From Clostridiales bacterium (lineage in GTDB: Bacteria > Bacillota > Clostridia > Tissierellales > Sedimentibacteraceae): 5,107 nt of DNA. The DNA lies in assembly GCA_003497505.1 (NCBI GenBank), contig DNNV01000199.1, positions 1-5,107 on the forward strand, in the 5' to 3' direction. Positions 1 to 5,107 of this stretch are shown in pieces (position 1 is the stretch's first letter; the number at the start of each line of letters is the position of its first letter). Position numbers and translations under genes: made by a program. The notes beneath the pieces were generated by a model. It did no database searches and was not told where the DNA came from. It was given only the letters and a program-made list of their open reading frames with translations.

Positions 1-2
1 CG

Positions 3-161
3 AAGGGAATGCATTTTAACGTTATTGCAAAAAACATGCAGGATGGAGAGGGAAACACAATCACCTCCGCACCACACCCACAAATGACCATAAAAATGGA
101 GATCTCCGAGAATGTAGAGCCATACTATATTTTGAGGAAGAAAACAGAAAATGACCAGTAA
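3..161 (+). CDS. C-terminal end of a U32-family peptidase (partial, 5' end outside window)
   Basis: The reading frame enters from the left edge and runs 52 codons to TAA at 159-161. Its end contains GNTITSAPHPQMTIKMEI followed by EPYYILRK. This matches the usual C-terminal tail of U32 (collagenase-like, YhbU/RlhA-related) peptidases, where a small beta-barrel domain has the pattern 'DEDG..I..APHPQQ...I......PGD.LRR'. Known U32 proteins are linked to collagen degradation or to rRNA/tRNA hydroxylation; which applies here cannot be told because the catalytic domain is off-window. Base composition looks less AT-rich than the genes to the right, as expected for a core chromosomal gene beside an accessory block. 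It converges on the minus-strand operon. The family call rests on the tail motif only. Confidence 0.72.
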   Translation, partial: KGMHFNVIAKNMQDGEGNTITSAPHPQMTIKMEISENVEPYYILRKKTENDQ

Positions 162-220
162 CAGATAGAAGATGACGTGGAAAGCCGATAGTATATGGTT
201 CGTCAAGAGAAATTAATAAC

Positions 221-271
221 ATAAATCCTACATTACCATGTGTTATGACTATACAGGAATGTAGGATTTAT
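221..271. terminator. Convergent intergenic hairpin, likely bidirectional terminator
   Basis: ATAAATCCTACATT (221-234) pairs perfectly over 14 bp with AATGTAGGATTTAT (258-271), leaving a 23-nt loop. It sits between the U32 stop (161) and the stop of the convergent membrane-protein gene (277-279), where a shared terminator is expected. The flanks are AT-rich on both sides but lack a long uninterrupted T tract, so termination strength is uncertain. Bases 162-220 hold nothing else recognisable. Confidence 0.6.
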
Positions 272-276
272 CTGTA

Positions 277-699
277 TTATTTCCAGTAATTTTTTTTCCC
301 ATCTTCAAAAACTTTGCGTTTATTGTTTTTGATATCTAATTTTGCAATATATTCACTTCCTGCTATGAGTGCAGTAAATCTAATAACAAAAACAGTGAGA
401 ATAACAATATGAATAATTATTGCCCATTTTACATTCATATTTATAAAACAAGCGATAAGCGAGAAAACAATACTAACTATGGTATATATCCATGCATTTA
501 CAACAAGCGCATATGCTTGAGGAACTTTGTTATCGCCTTTGCCAAACATTAAGAGAGTTATCATAATAGCTGAAATAGCAATTATAGAAAAGATATGTGA
601 AACAATAAAAGCAGGAGTAATATCTACTAAAAAATACAGTAGAGAGACAACTATCATTAATATCAAAGATAATAAAATTACTCTGATTTTGTTATTCAT
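277..699 (-). CDS. Small four-helix integral membrane protein, function unknown
   Basis: A 140-residue hydrophobic protein that I do not recognise as a named family. Predicted membrane helices lie at about residues 6-25, 31-52, 62-87 and 92-113. A short basic C-terminal tail (KLDIKNNKRKVFEDGKKNYWK region) should be cytoplasmic. No catalytic or metal-binding motif is visible. I chose the ATG at 697-699, not the in-frame ATG at 703-705. The AGGAGG (revcomp of 706-713 region) lies 8 nt before the former but only 2 nt before the latter, which is too close. With this start the gene overlaps the stop of the upstream SPFH gene as ATGAATAA (692-699), so translation is probably coupled. The operon position suggests a membrane partner for the SPFH protein, by analogy with the membrane proteins encoded beside YdjI in Bacillus subtilis; no sequence homology to them is claimed. 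Confidence 0.82.
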   Translation of the reverse strand: MNNKIRVILLSLILMIVVSLLYFLVDITPAFIVSHIFSIIAISAIMITLLMFGKGDNKVPQAYALVVNAWIYTIVSIVFSLIACFINMNVKWAIIIHIVILTVFVIRFTALIAGSEYIAKLDIKNNKRKVFEDGKKNYWK

Positions 700-1942
700 T
701 CTCATTACCTCCTAATTTATTGCCACAGTTCAGGCAAAATTTTGCTCCTGTAGGTGCATCTTTACCACATTCAGGACAGGTATCTTGCAATCTTGCACCG
801 CATTCTATACAAAATTTGCCGGTTGGCGTTTCTTTTTTACAAGCAGGGCAGATTATTTTATTATTTGAAACAGCTTCAACTTTTGTTCCGCATTCTAAGC
901 AGAATTTTGCATTTGGAGGTAAATCTGAACCACATTTACTACATTTAGTACAAGGTGATTGATGAGGTTTTATAGCTCCATCAATGCTGTCACCGACCAT
1001 ACTTCCGACAGTTCCTCCAACACCTGCCATAATACCTAAGCCTATACCCATATTAGTGTATTCGCCGACACCCTGATTGTTTGCTACACCCACTGCAACA
1101 TCAAATCCACGTTCCTGCTGATAGGTATAACCTTCGATTTGCCGTTTGCTTGCAAGTCCTTCAGCCTCTAATATCATCCTTTGTTTTTTAGTTTCCTGCT
1201 GAATAATACCTACATTTTGCTGCAACTTAGCTTCTGCAACATCAGTATATTGACGATAGTGCAGTTCCTTGAATTTAGCATAATAAGGATTGTTTTCCGG
1301 TTTAACAATAGTTGTTACAAAGAAGTGTACAAGAGATACACCATATTCCGAAAAATCAGGCACAAGCATTTTATGTAAGCTGTCTGATATTTCTTGTAAC
1401 TTTTCATCTATCTCGAATATATTAGTTTTATTTGATTTGATGTAATTGGATATATAAGTTTTGAACTTTGTCATAAGGAATGCACGAAATTTTTGAGTTA
1501 ATCCTGCTTGACTTAGATTTATTTCGGTTCCTACGATTTTAACAAGCAATTTGCAAGAATCTTCAACACGAAGTGCCATCTCGCCACTTGCACCCAATTG
1601 AACAGGGAAGCCATATGTAGGCTCGATATACTCAACATGGCTATCTGTTCCCCACTTTATTGCCATTTGCGCAGTTTTGTTAACAAAGTAAACTTCGCAA
1701 TGGAATGGAGTTTCATTATTGAATGCTTTATTAAAGAACTTGCTGATAAGAGGTAGATTCTGCGTTTCTAATGTGTGCCTTCCGGCTTCAAATCTATCAA
1801 GGATTTGTCCATTCATGTAGAAAATAGCCTCTTGAGATTCATTCACTATAAGCTGACTTGTAGTGTTAAAATTCTTGCAGGGATGCTTCCAAATAAAGGT
1901 ACTATTGTCGCCCTCATACTTAATTATACTTGCGATATCCAT
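692..1942 (-). CDS. SPFH-domain protein (YdjI / 'virion core protein'-like) with three C-terminal zinc ribbons
   Basis: This 416-residue protein resembles the bacterial YdjI-type branch of the SPFH (stomatin/prohibitin/flotillin/HflK) superfamily. Residues about 25-215 form the SPFH-like region (for example NESQEAIFYMNGQILDRFEAG, then VEYIEPTYGFPVQLGASGEMALRV split across 103-126). A helical AEAKLQQNVG...EAEGLASKRQIEGYTYQQERG stretch (about 236-279) resembles the usual post-SPFH helix. A Gly-rich segment (about 291-320) follows. The C-terminus carries three CxxC-CxxC zinc ribbons: C334/C337/C348/C351, C365/C368/C378/C381 and C389/C392/C403/C406, with an extra C331. No N-terminal signal or membrane helix is seen, so membrane association would come from the SPFH fold, the glycine-rich segment or partners. 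YdjI of Bacillus subtilis works with the PspA paralogue YdjF in membrane-stress response (family knowledge). The start has AGAGGA 7 nt upstream. It is the first gene of a two-gene operon, divergent from the TIR gene. Confidence 0.85.
   Translation of the reverse strand: MDIASIIKYEGDNSTFIWKHPCKNFNTTSQLIVNESQEAIFYMNGQILDRFEAGRHTLETQNLPLISKFFNKAFNNETPFHCEVYFVNKTAQMAIKWGTDSHVEYIEPTYGFPVQLGASGEMALRVEDSCKLLVKIVGTEINLSQAGLTQKFRAFLMTKFKTYISNYIKSNKTNIFEIDEKLQEISDSLHKMLVPDFSEYGVSLVHFFVTTIVKPENNPYYAKFKELHYRQYTDVAEAKLQQNVGIIQQETKKQRMILEAEGLASKRQIEGYTYQQERGFDVAVGVANNQGVGEYTNMGIGLGIMAGVGGTVGSMVGDSIDGAIKPHQSPCTKCSKCGSDLPPNAKFCLECGTKVEAVSNNKIICPACKKETPTGKFCIECGARLQDTCPECGKDAPTGAKFCLNCGNKLGGNENE
706..713 (-). 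promoter_or_regulatory. Ribosome binding site deciding the membrane-protein start
   Basis: On the minus strand the sequence reads TTAGGAGGTAATGAGAATG. The AGGAGG core is a full Shine-Dalgarno match. It gives 8-nt spacing to the second ATG (699) and only 2 nt to the first (705), so the second is preferred. The site lies inside the intergenic bases just upstream of the overlapping start, beyond the 3' end of the SPFH coding frame only in part, which is typical of coupled genes. Confidence 0.7.
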
Positions 1943-1949
1943 ATATTTA

Positions 1950-1955
1950 TCCTCT
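1950..1955 (-). promoter_or_regulatory. Ribosome binding site of the SPFH gene
   Basis: The minus strand reads AGAGGA, then 7 nt, then ATG at 1942. It is a good Shine-Dalgarno match at normal spacing and supports this start codon. Confidence 0.65.
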
Positions 1956-1958
1956 ATT

Positions 1959-1978
1959 TCGAGTGCTTTCTAACTCGA
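1959..1978. repeat. Inverted repeat TCGAGT-N8-ACTCGA in the SPFH leader
   Basis: Six-bp perfect arms (1959-1964 and 1973-1978) are separated by 8 nt, immediately upstream of the SPFH ribosome binding site. The repeat could be an operator or an RNA hairpin that affects ribosome access. The arms contain all the local G/C in an otherwise AT-rich stretch, which makes it stand out. Confidence 0.4.
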
Positions 1979-1989
1979 TATTTATTTTT

Positions 1990-2004
1990 TGCATAAAATA
2001 TGCA
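1990..2004. repeat. Palindrome TGCATA-AAA-TATGCA, candidate operator
   Basis: A perfect 6-bp inverted repeat around a 3-nt centre lies just downstream of the predicted -10 of the SPFH promoter, near or after the expected transcription start. That is a usual position for a repressor operator. No regulator gene is present in the window, so the cognate protein is unknown. Confidence 0.4.
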
Positions 2005-2027
2005 CAATTATTTCTTTTTCTTCCTGT

Positions 2028-2056
2028 ATTATGAAATTATTGTATATTAACGTAAA
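2028..2056 (-). promoter_or_regulatory. Predicted sigma-A promoter for the SPFH-membrane protein operon
   Basis: On the minus strand TTTACG (2051-2056, 4 of 6 matches to TTGACA) is followed after exactly 17 bp by CATAAT (2028-2033, 5 of 6 matches to TATAAT). Transcription would start near 2021, giving a leader of about 80 nt that contains both palindromes listed here. It is the best match I found on this strand in the divergent region. Confidence 0.55.
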
Positions 2057-2137
2057 TTTAAAGTCAATAAGATATTCTGTTGTTTTATATCAGTCTTGAT
2101 AAAAAGATTTATATTGCTTGAAAATTCAAACCTATAT

Positions 2138-2242
2138 TTTGTAAGTATTAGTAAAATTTGAAAATGTTTGTTGTGAAGCATTATTGATTGTGCTATGATT
2201 ATAAATGATACAAGCAGGAAAAATCATGAAAATACTTACAAA
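2138..2242. repeat. 12-bp perfect inverted repeat flanking the TIR-gene promoter
   Basis: TTTGTAAGTATT (2138-2149) and AATACTTACAAA (2231-2242) are perfect reverse complements separated by 81 bp. The intervening DNA contains the predicted -35/-10 of the TIR gene. The arms are AT-rich, so chance is not excluded, but the placement around a promoter fits either a looped operator or an invertible promoter. No recombinase gene is in the window. Confidence 0.45.
2171..2199 (+). promoter_or_regulatory. Predicted extended -10 promoter of the TIR gene
   Basis: TTGTGA (2171-2176, 4 of 6 to TTGACA), a 17-bp spacer, then TATGAT (2194-2199, 5 of 6 to TATAAT) preceded by TGC, which gives the extended -10 form TGCTATGAT. 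The start would fall near 2206, producing a leader of about 130 nt that includes the segment repeated at the right end of the window. Confidence 0.6.
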
Positions 2243-2324
2243 TATTGTAGTGAAAAAGTAGGTTTTTTAAGAACAGTTGAAAATATTTTGATAAATAGAA
2301 TTAGATTCAAGCTCAAAATAATGG
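2239..2324 (+). repeat. Leader repeat, copy A (5' UTR of the TIR gene)
   Basis: This segment is nearly duplicated at 5022-5107. The 3'-most 34 bases (ataaatagaatt..gattcaag..ataatgg pattern) differ at a single base. The preceding half shows a handful of substitutions and two compensating one-base indels in A and T runs. Both copies keep CAAATATTG at the left end and an A5-6/GTAGR/T5-6 weak hairpin in the middle. In copy A the repeat runs into the GGAGGG ribosome binding site. Confidence 0.85.
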
Positions 2325-2328
2325 AGGG
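2323..2328 (+). promoter_or_regulatory. Ribosome binding site of the TIR gene
   Basis: GGAGGG lies 6 nt before the ATG at 2335 and supports that start. The zinc-ribbon cysteines begin at residue 6, so no later start would keep the domain intact. Confidence 0.75.
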
Positions 2329-2334
2329 ACTACT

Positions 2335-4773
2335 ATGGCAGTACTGAAATGTAAAATGTGTGGCGGAGATGTTGAGGTTGTGGCAGGACAGGCATATGGA
2401 ACATGCCAATATTGTGGTACGCAACAGACTTTACCGACAGTATCAGACGAACAAATAGCAAATCTTTATAACCGTGCAAACAACTTCCGAAGACTTAATG
2501 AGTTTGATAAGGCAGTTGAGGCTTATGATAAAATTCTCAATTTAAACAATAAGGATGCAGAGGCACACTGGGGGATTGTGCTTTCAAAGTATGGAATTGA
2601 ATATGTCGAGGATGAGGAATCGCATGAGCGTATTCCTACATGTCATCGAGTACAAAATGATTCGATCCTCACAGATGCAGATTATCTTGCCGCACTCGAA
2701 AATGCCGAGGATAACCATTCAAAGAGCCTTTATGAAATTGAAGCAAAGCAAATTGCTGAAATTCAAAAGGGTATTCTTGCTATTTCAAATAAAGAAAAAC
2801 CATATGATGTATTCATTTGCTATAAGGAAATGTCCGAAAGCGGTCAGCGTACTAAGGACAGCGCACTTGCGCAAGACGTGTACTATGAGCTTACACAAGA
2901 AGGATATAAGGTATTTTTTTCACGTATAACGCTTGAGGACAAACTCGGTCAGCAGTATGAACCATATATATTTGCAGCACTCAACAGTGCGAGAGTAATG
3001 CTTGTTATTGGAACAAAGCAAGAGTATTTTAACTCTGTGTGGGTAAAAAATGAGTGGAGTAGATTTTTAAAGCTGGCTAAAAATGATAGCCGTAAATTGC
3101 TTATACCTTGCTATCAAGACATGGATGCATATGACTTACCAGAAGAAATGTCAATGCTTCAAAGTCAAGATATGTCAAAAATCGGATTTATTCAAGATCT
3201 TATCAGAGGTGTGAAAAAGGTTATTGATTCAGGGAAACAAACAAAAGCGTCATCTGATACTTCAGCTACTGTGCAAACTGATGTACCGGGTGTAGAGTCA
3301 TTGTATAGACGTGCGTGTCTGTTCTTGGAGGATGGAGATTTTAAACAAGCTGATAAATATTTTGACCGAATACTTGATATTCAGCCTGAACATGCCAAAG
3401 CCTATGTCGGAAAGCTTTGTGCGATAATGAAAGCACATAAAGAAAGCGAACTTATAAATTGCCCAAGTCCACTTCAAATTAACAACAATTATCAAAAAGC
3501 GGTACGTTTTGCAGATGAGAAATATCGTGATATGCTTGTTTCATACAATCAAACTATTATTGATAGAAATGAGAATGATCGCAAACAGGCTATATATGAT
3601 GAAGCCATGTCTGAAAAATTGAACACTGAAACAAAGTATAAAAGCAGAACTGAAGCTGAATTCCAAAAATCACGGCTTTTAAATGAGACAAAAAATAATT
3701 ATAAACGGATAGCGGAGATGTTTAGTACAATTCCCGATTTTCGAGATGCAAAAGCTCAGCAAATTGACTGTGAAAAATATGCTGTCGACTGTGAAAGCAA
3801 AGAGAAACAAGCTATACAACGTGAAGAAGAAGAAGCCAGGATTGAACGTGAACGTAAGGAAGAGGAAGAACGTATAATTAAAATTACAAAGATGAGGAAA
3901 CTCAGGAGAAACATCATTATTTCTGCAATTGTATTTGTAGTTATTGGAGCAGTGGTTGTTAATGATATGATTATTCCTTCAATCAAATATTCGAATGCAG
4001 AAGATTTATTATTTAGAGGTAAAAAATATGAAGAAGCAATACAAGCATTTATTGAATTAGATGATTACAATAGAGAAAAAACATGGTTTATACATACATA
4101 TCGGTCTGTGGAAAGTTTATCTGATAGAGCAATAAATTTCTATGCAGAAAGACTATCTGTCGGAATAATAGCTGAGGTAAGAGCAAAGATAAGAACAAAG
4201 GAAATAAAGGAACAAGTAGAAAAGCTAGGAGTTAGCCTTGATACCTTTGGTGGTTTAAAATGGCGAGTTTTGGCAGTTGAAAATGAAAAAGCATTGATAA
4301 TTACAGATGAAATCGTTGAGTTAAGGCCATACAATGAAGATACAAGCATGCTTATAATTTGGGAGGAATGTGACCTTCGTGAATATTTAAATGGGGAATT
4401 TTATAACAAATATTTTTCGGATGCAGAAAAGGAATTGATTATAGAAACAGTACTTATCAATGGTGACAGTCATATATTTAAAAACAAAGGCGGCAACAAT
4501 ACAATGGATAAAGTGTTTGTTCTCAGTATTGATGAAGTCGACAAATATTTCAAGAATACATCAGAACGATTAGCTAAATTTAACAATTATTATGTAGTCA
4601 ATGATAGGGGGGGATTTTTGGGAAGGGAGTGGTGGTTGCGAACACCTGGTGATCGTCCCTATGAGTTTTATGTTGCATATATTGATAAAGATGGATATAT
4701 TGACGAGTCTGGCACGGGATGTAGTAAATCATTAGGCATTCGCCCTGCTTTATGGCTAAAATTGCAAAAATAA
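2335..4773 (+). CDS. Membrane-anchored TIR protein: zinc ribbon - TPR-like - TIR - TPR/coiled coil - TM - DUF6273
   Basis: An 812-residue multidomain protein. A zinc ribbon uses C6/C9/C24/C27. TPR-like helices follow at about 41-85 (NLYNRANNFRRLNEFDKAVE). The TIR domain spans about 155-297: box 1 is YDVFICYKE (157-165), VFFSR (193-197) is the second strand region, and WVKNE (236-240) aligns with the Trp and catalytic Glu of NAD-cleaving TIRs such as SARM1 (W638/E642), so NADase activity is plausible but unproven. More TPR-like sequence follows at 322-360, then a charged helical region with a Glu/Arg-rich coiled coil (about 485-518). One membrane helix lies at about 526-549, preceded by KMRKLRR, which by the positive-inside rule places the N-terminal part in the cytoplasm and the C-terminus outside. 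After it come a short TPR-like motif (555-580) and a DUF6273 domain (about 640-810) with WRVLAVEN, LREYLNGEF, WWLRTPG (766-772) and GIRPALWLK. No signal peptide; apparently intact. DUF6273 function is unknown. The gene is divergent from the SPFH operon. Confidence 0.88.
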   Translation: MAVLKCKMCGGDVEVVAGQAYGTCQYCGTQQTLPTVSDEQIANLYNRANNFRRLNEFDKAVEAYDKILNLNNKDAEAHWGIVLSKYGIEYVEDEESHERIPTCHRVQNDSILTDADYLAALENAEDNHSKSLYEIEAKQIAEIQKGILAISNKEKPYDVFICYKEMSESGQRTKDSALAQDVYYELTQEGYKVFFSRITLEDKLGQQYEPYIFAALNSARVMLVIGTKQEYFNSVWVKNEWSRFLKLAKNDSRKLLIPCYQDMDAYDLPEEMSMLQSQDMSKIGFIQDLIRGVKKVIDSGKQTKASSDTSATVQTDVPGVESLYRRACLFLEDGDFKQADKYFDRILDIQPEHAKAYVGKLCAIMKAHKESELINCPSPLQINNNYQKAVRFADEKYRDMLVSYNQTIIDRNENDRKQAIYDEAMSEKLNTETKYKSRTEAEFQKSRLLNETKNNYKRIAEMFSTIPDFRDAKAQQIDCEKYAVDCESKEKQAIQREEEEARIERERKEEEERIIKITKMRKLRRNIIISAIVFVVIGAVVVNDMIIPSIKYSNAEDLLFRGKKYEEAIQAFIELDDYNREKTWFIHTYRSVESLSDRAINFYAERLSVGIIAEVRAKIRTKEIKEQVEKLGVSLDTFGGLKWRVLAVENEKALIITDEIVELRPYNEDTSMLIIWEECDLREYLNGEFYNKYFSDAEKELIIETVLINGDSHIFKNKGGNNTMDKVFVLSIDEVDKYFKNTSERLAKFNNYYVVNDRGGFLGREWWLRTPGDRPYEFYVAYIDKDGYIDESGTGCSKSLGIRPALWLKLQK

Positions 4774-5021
4774 ATTAGAAGGAATGAAAATAAAATAGTT
4801 TAATGTATTTATGGTGATGAAGGTGTCCGTCTACTATAATAAAAGTGATGTTTTTATTATTTTGTGTATGTTAATGAGAACATCCGTAATGACAATGGCA
4901 ATGTAGGCAGCTAATCTCAATGGACTATTCTATGCTTATAAAGAAAGCAAATATAAAAGGAACTATAAAATTATTCAAGTTACGGAACAAACAAATTGCA
5001 GTATCGTCAACAGGAATTTTG
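4774..5021. other. Intergenic stretch after the TIR gene, no convincing gene
   Basis: About 250 AT-rich bases. It contains a 9-bp all-A/T inverted repeat (4836-4844 with 4852-4860), too weak to call a terminator firmly, and a perfect TATAAT (4835-4840) with only a poor -35 (TGGTGA, 4812-4817, 17-bp spacer). A 31-codon frame at 4811-4906 has no ribosome binding site and was not called. I see no tRNA, riboswitch or transposon end. Confidence 0.5.
4836..4860 (+). terminator. Weak A/T hairpin, possible terminator of the TIR gene
   Basis: ATAATAAAA (4836-4844) pairs with TTTTATTAT (4852-4860) across a 7-nt loop, 63 nt after the stop codon, and is followed by a few more T residues. With no G-C pairs the stem is unstable, so this is a low-confidence call. 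The left arm overlaps a TATAAT that could instead be part of a promoter. Confidence 0.25.
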
Positions 5022-5107
5022 CAAATATTGTGTTGAAAAAAGTAGATTTTTAAGTGCAATTGTAAATATTTCGATAAATAGAATTGGATTCAAGCTCAAA
5101 ATAATGG
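5022..5107 (+). repeat. Leader repeat, copy B (truncated by window end)
   Basis: Near copy of 2239-2324, ending at ATAATGG, exactly where copy A continues into GGAGGG and then ATG. By this alignment a start codon is expected about 11 bases beyond the window. Copy B is therefore most likely the leader of a second gene with the same control, probably a relative of the TIR gene. The equivalent of the 12-bp inverted-repeat arm at 2231-2242 is not preserved here. Confidence 0.85.

Noticed and set aside
720..962. 80-codon + strand open frame opposite the zinc-ribbon tail
   Set aside because: It is the antisense shadow of the repeated CxxC ribbons of the SPFH gene, which explains its repeating pattern. 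It has no ribosome binding site and matches no family.
2118..2129. Short palindrome TTGAA-AA-TTCAA in the divergent region
   Set aside because: Five-bp A/T-rich arms are expected by chance in DNA of this composition, and it has no special position relative to either promoter.
2321..2347. Eight-codon leader ORF (ATG GAG GGA ... TGA) overlapping the TIR start
   Set aside because: Its ATG is part of the bases just before the GGAGGG ribosome binding site and has no site of its own. It is probably coincidental.
2555..2929. 124-codon + strand frame inside the TIR gene
   Set aside because: It lies wholly within the well-supported TIR frame in another phase, has no ribosome binding site, and has a composition typical of an off-frame translation.
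4811..4906. 31-codon frame starting ATGGTGATGAAG in the 3' intergenic region
   Set aside because: There is no Shine-Dalgarno sequence and the C-terminal part is Met-rich by chance of repeated ATG. A small toxin could not be supported.
2239..5107. The two leader repeats as ends of a transposon or integrated element
   Set aside because: They are direct, not inverted, and imperfect. They contain no transposase or integrase between them, and copy A joins directly to a ribosome binding site, so gene duplication explains them better.

Overview
The window looks like chromosomal DNA from a low-GC Gram-positive bacterium, most likely a gut-type clostridium (Lachnospiraceae, Ruminococcaceae or relatives). 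The basis is AT-rich coding and intergenic DNA, strong AGGAGG-type ribosome binding sites, and protein families common in that group: a U32 peptidase tail, an SPFH protein with zinc ribbons, and a DUF6273 C-terminal domain. No species can be named from sequence reading alone.

Layout. Bases 3-161 are the last 52 codons of a U32-family peptidase on the + strand. A perfect 14-bp stem (221-271) separates it from a convergent two-gene minus-strand operon. That operon encodes an SPFH (YdjI-like) protein carrying three C-terminal double-cysteine zinc ribbons (692-1942), followed by a small four-helix membrane protein (277-699). The two genes overlap by the 8 bases ATGAATAA. A roughly 390-bp divergent control region (1943-2334) holds good promoter matches in both directions and several inverted repeats. 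A large + strand gene (2335-4773, 812 aa) then encodes a zinc ribbon, TPR-like helices, a TIR domain with the Trp/Glu pair expected of TIR NADases, more TPR-like and coiled-coil sequence, one membrane helix and a C-terminal DUF6273 domain. The last 334 bases carry no convincing gene and end in a near copy of the TIR gene's own leader, cut off inside the ribosome binding site.

How it may work together (inference). The divergent unit pairs an SPFH membrane-scaffold protein and a small membrane protein with a membrane-anchored TIR protein. By the positive-inside rule the TIR lies in the cytoplasm and DUF6273 outside the membrane, as in an envelope-sensing receptor. SPFH-zinc-ribbon proteins of the YdjI type act in membrane-stress responses in Bacillus subtilis. 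A membrane-stress or anti-phage signalling module is therefore a reasonable, untested hypothesis. The repeated leader at the window end predicts a second, related gene just outside the window. A 12-bp perfect inverted repeat around the TIR promoter raises the possibility of a switchable promoter or a looped operator.
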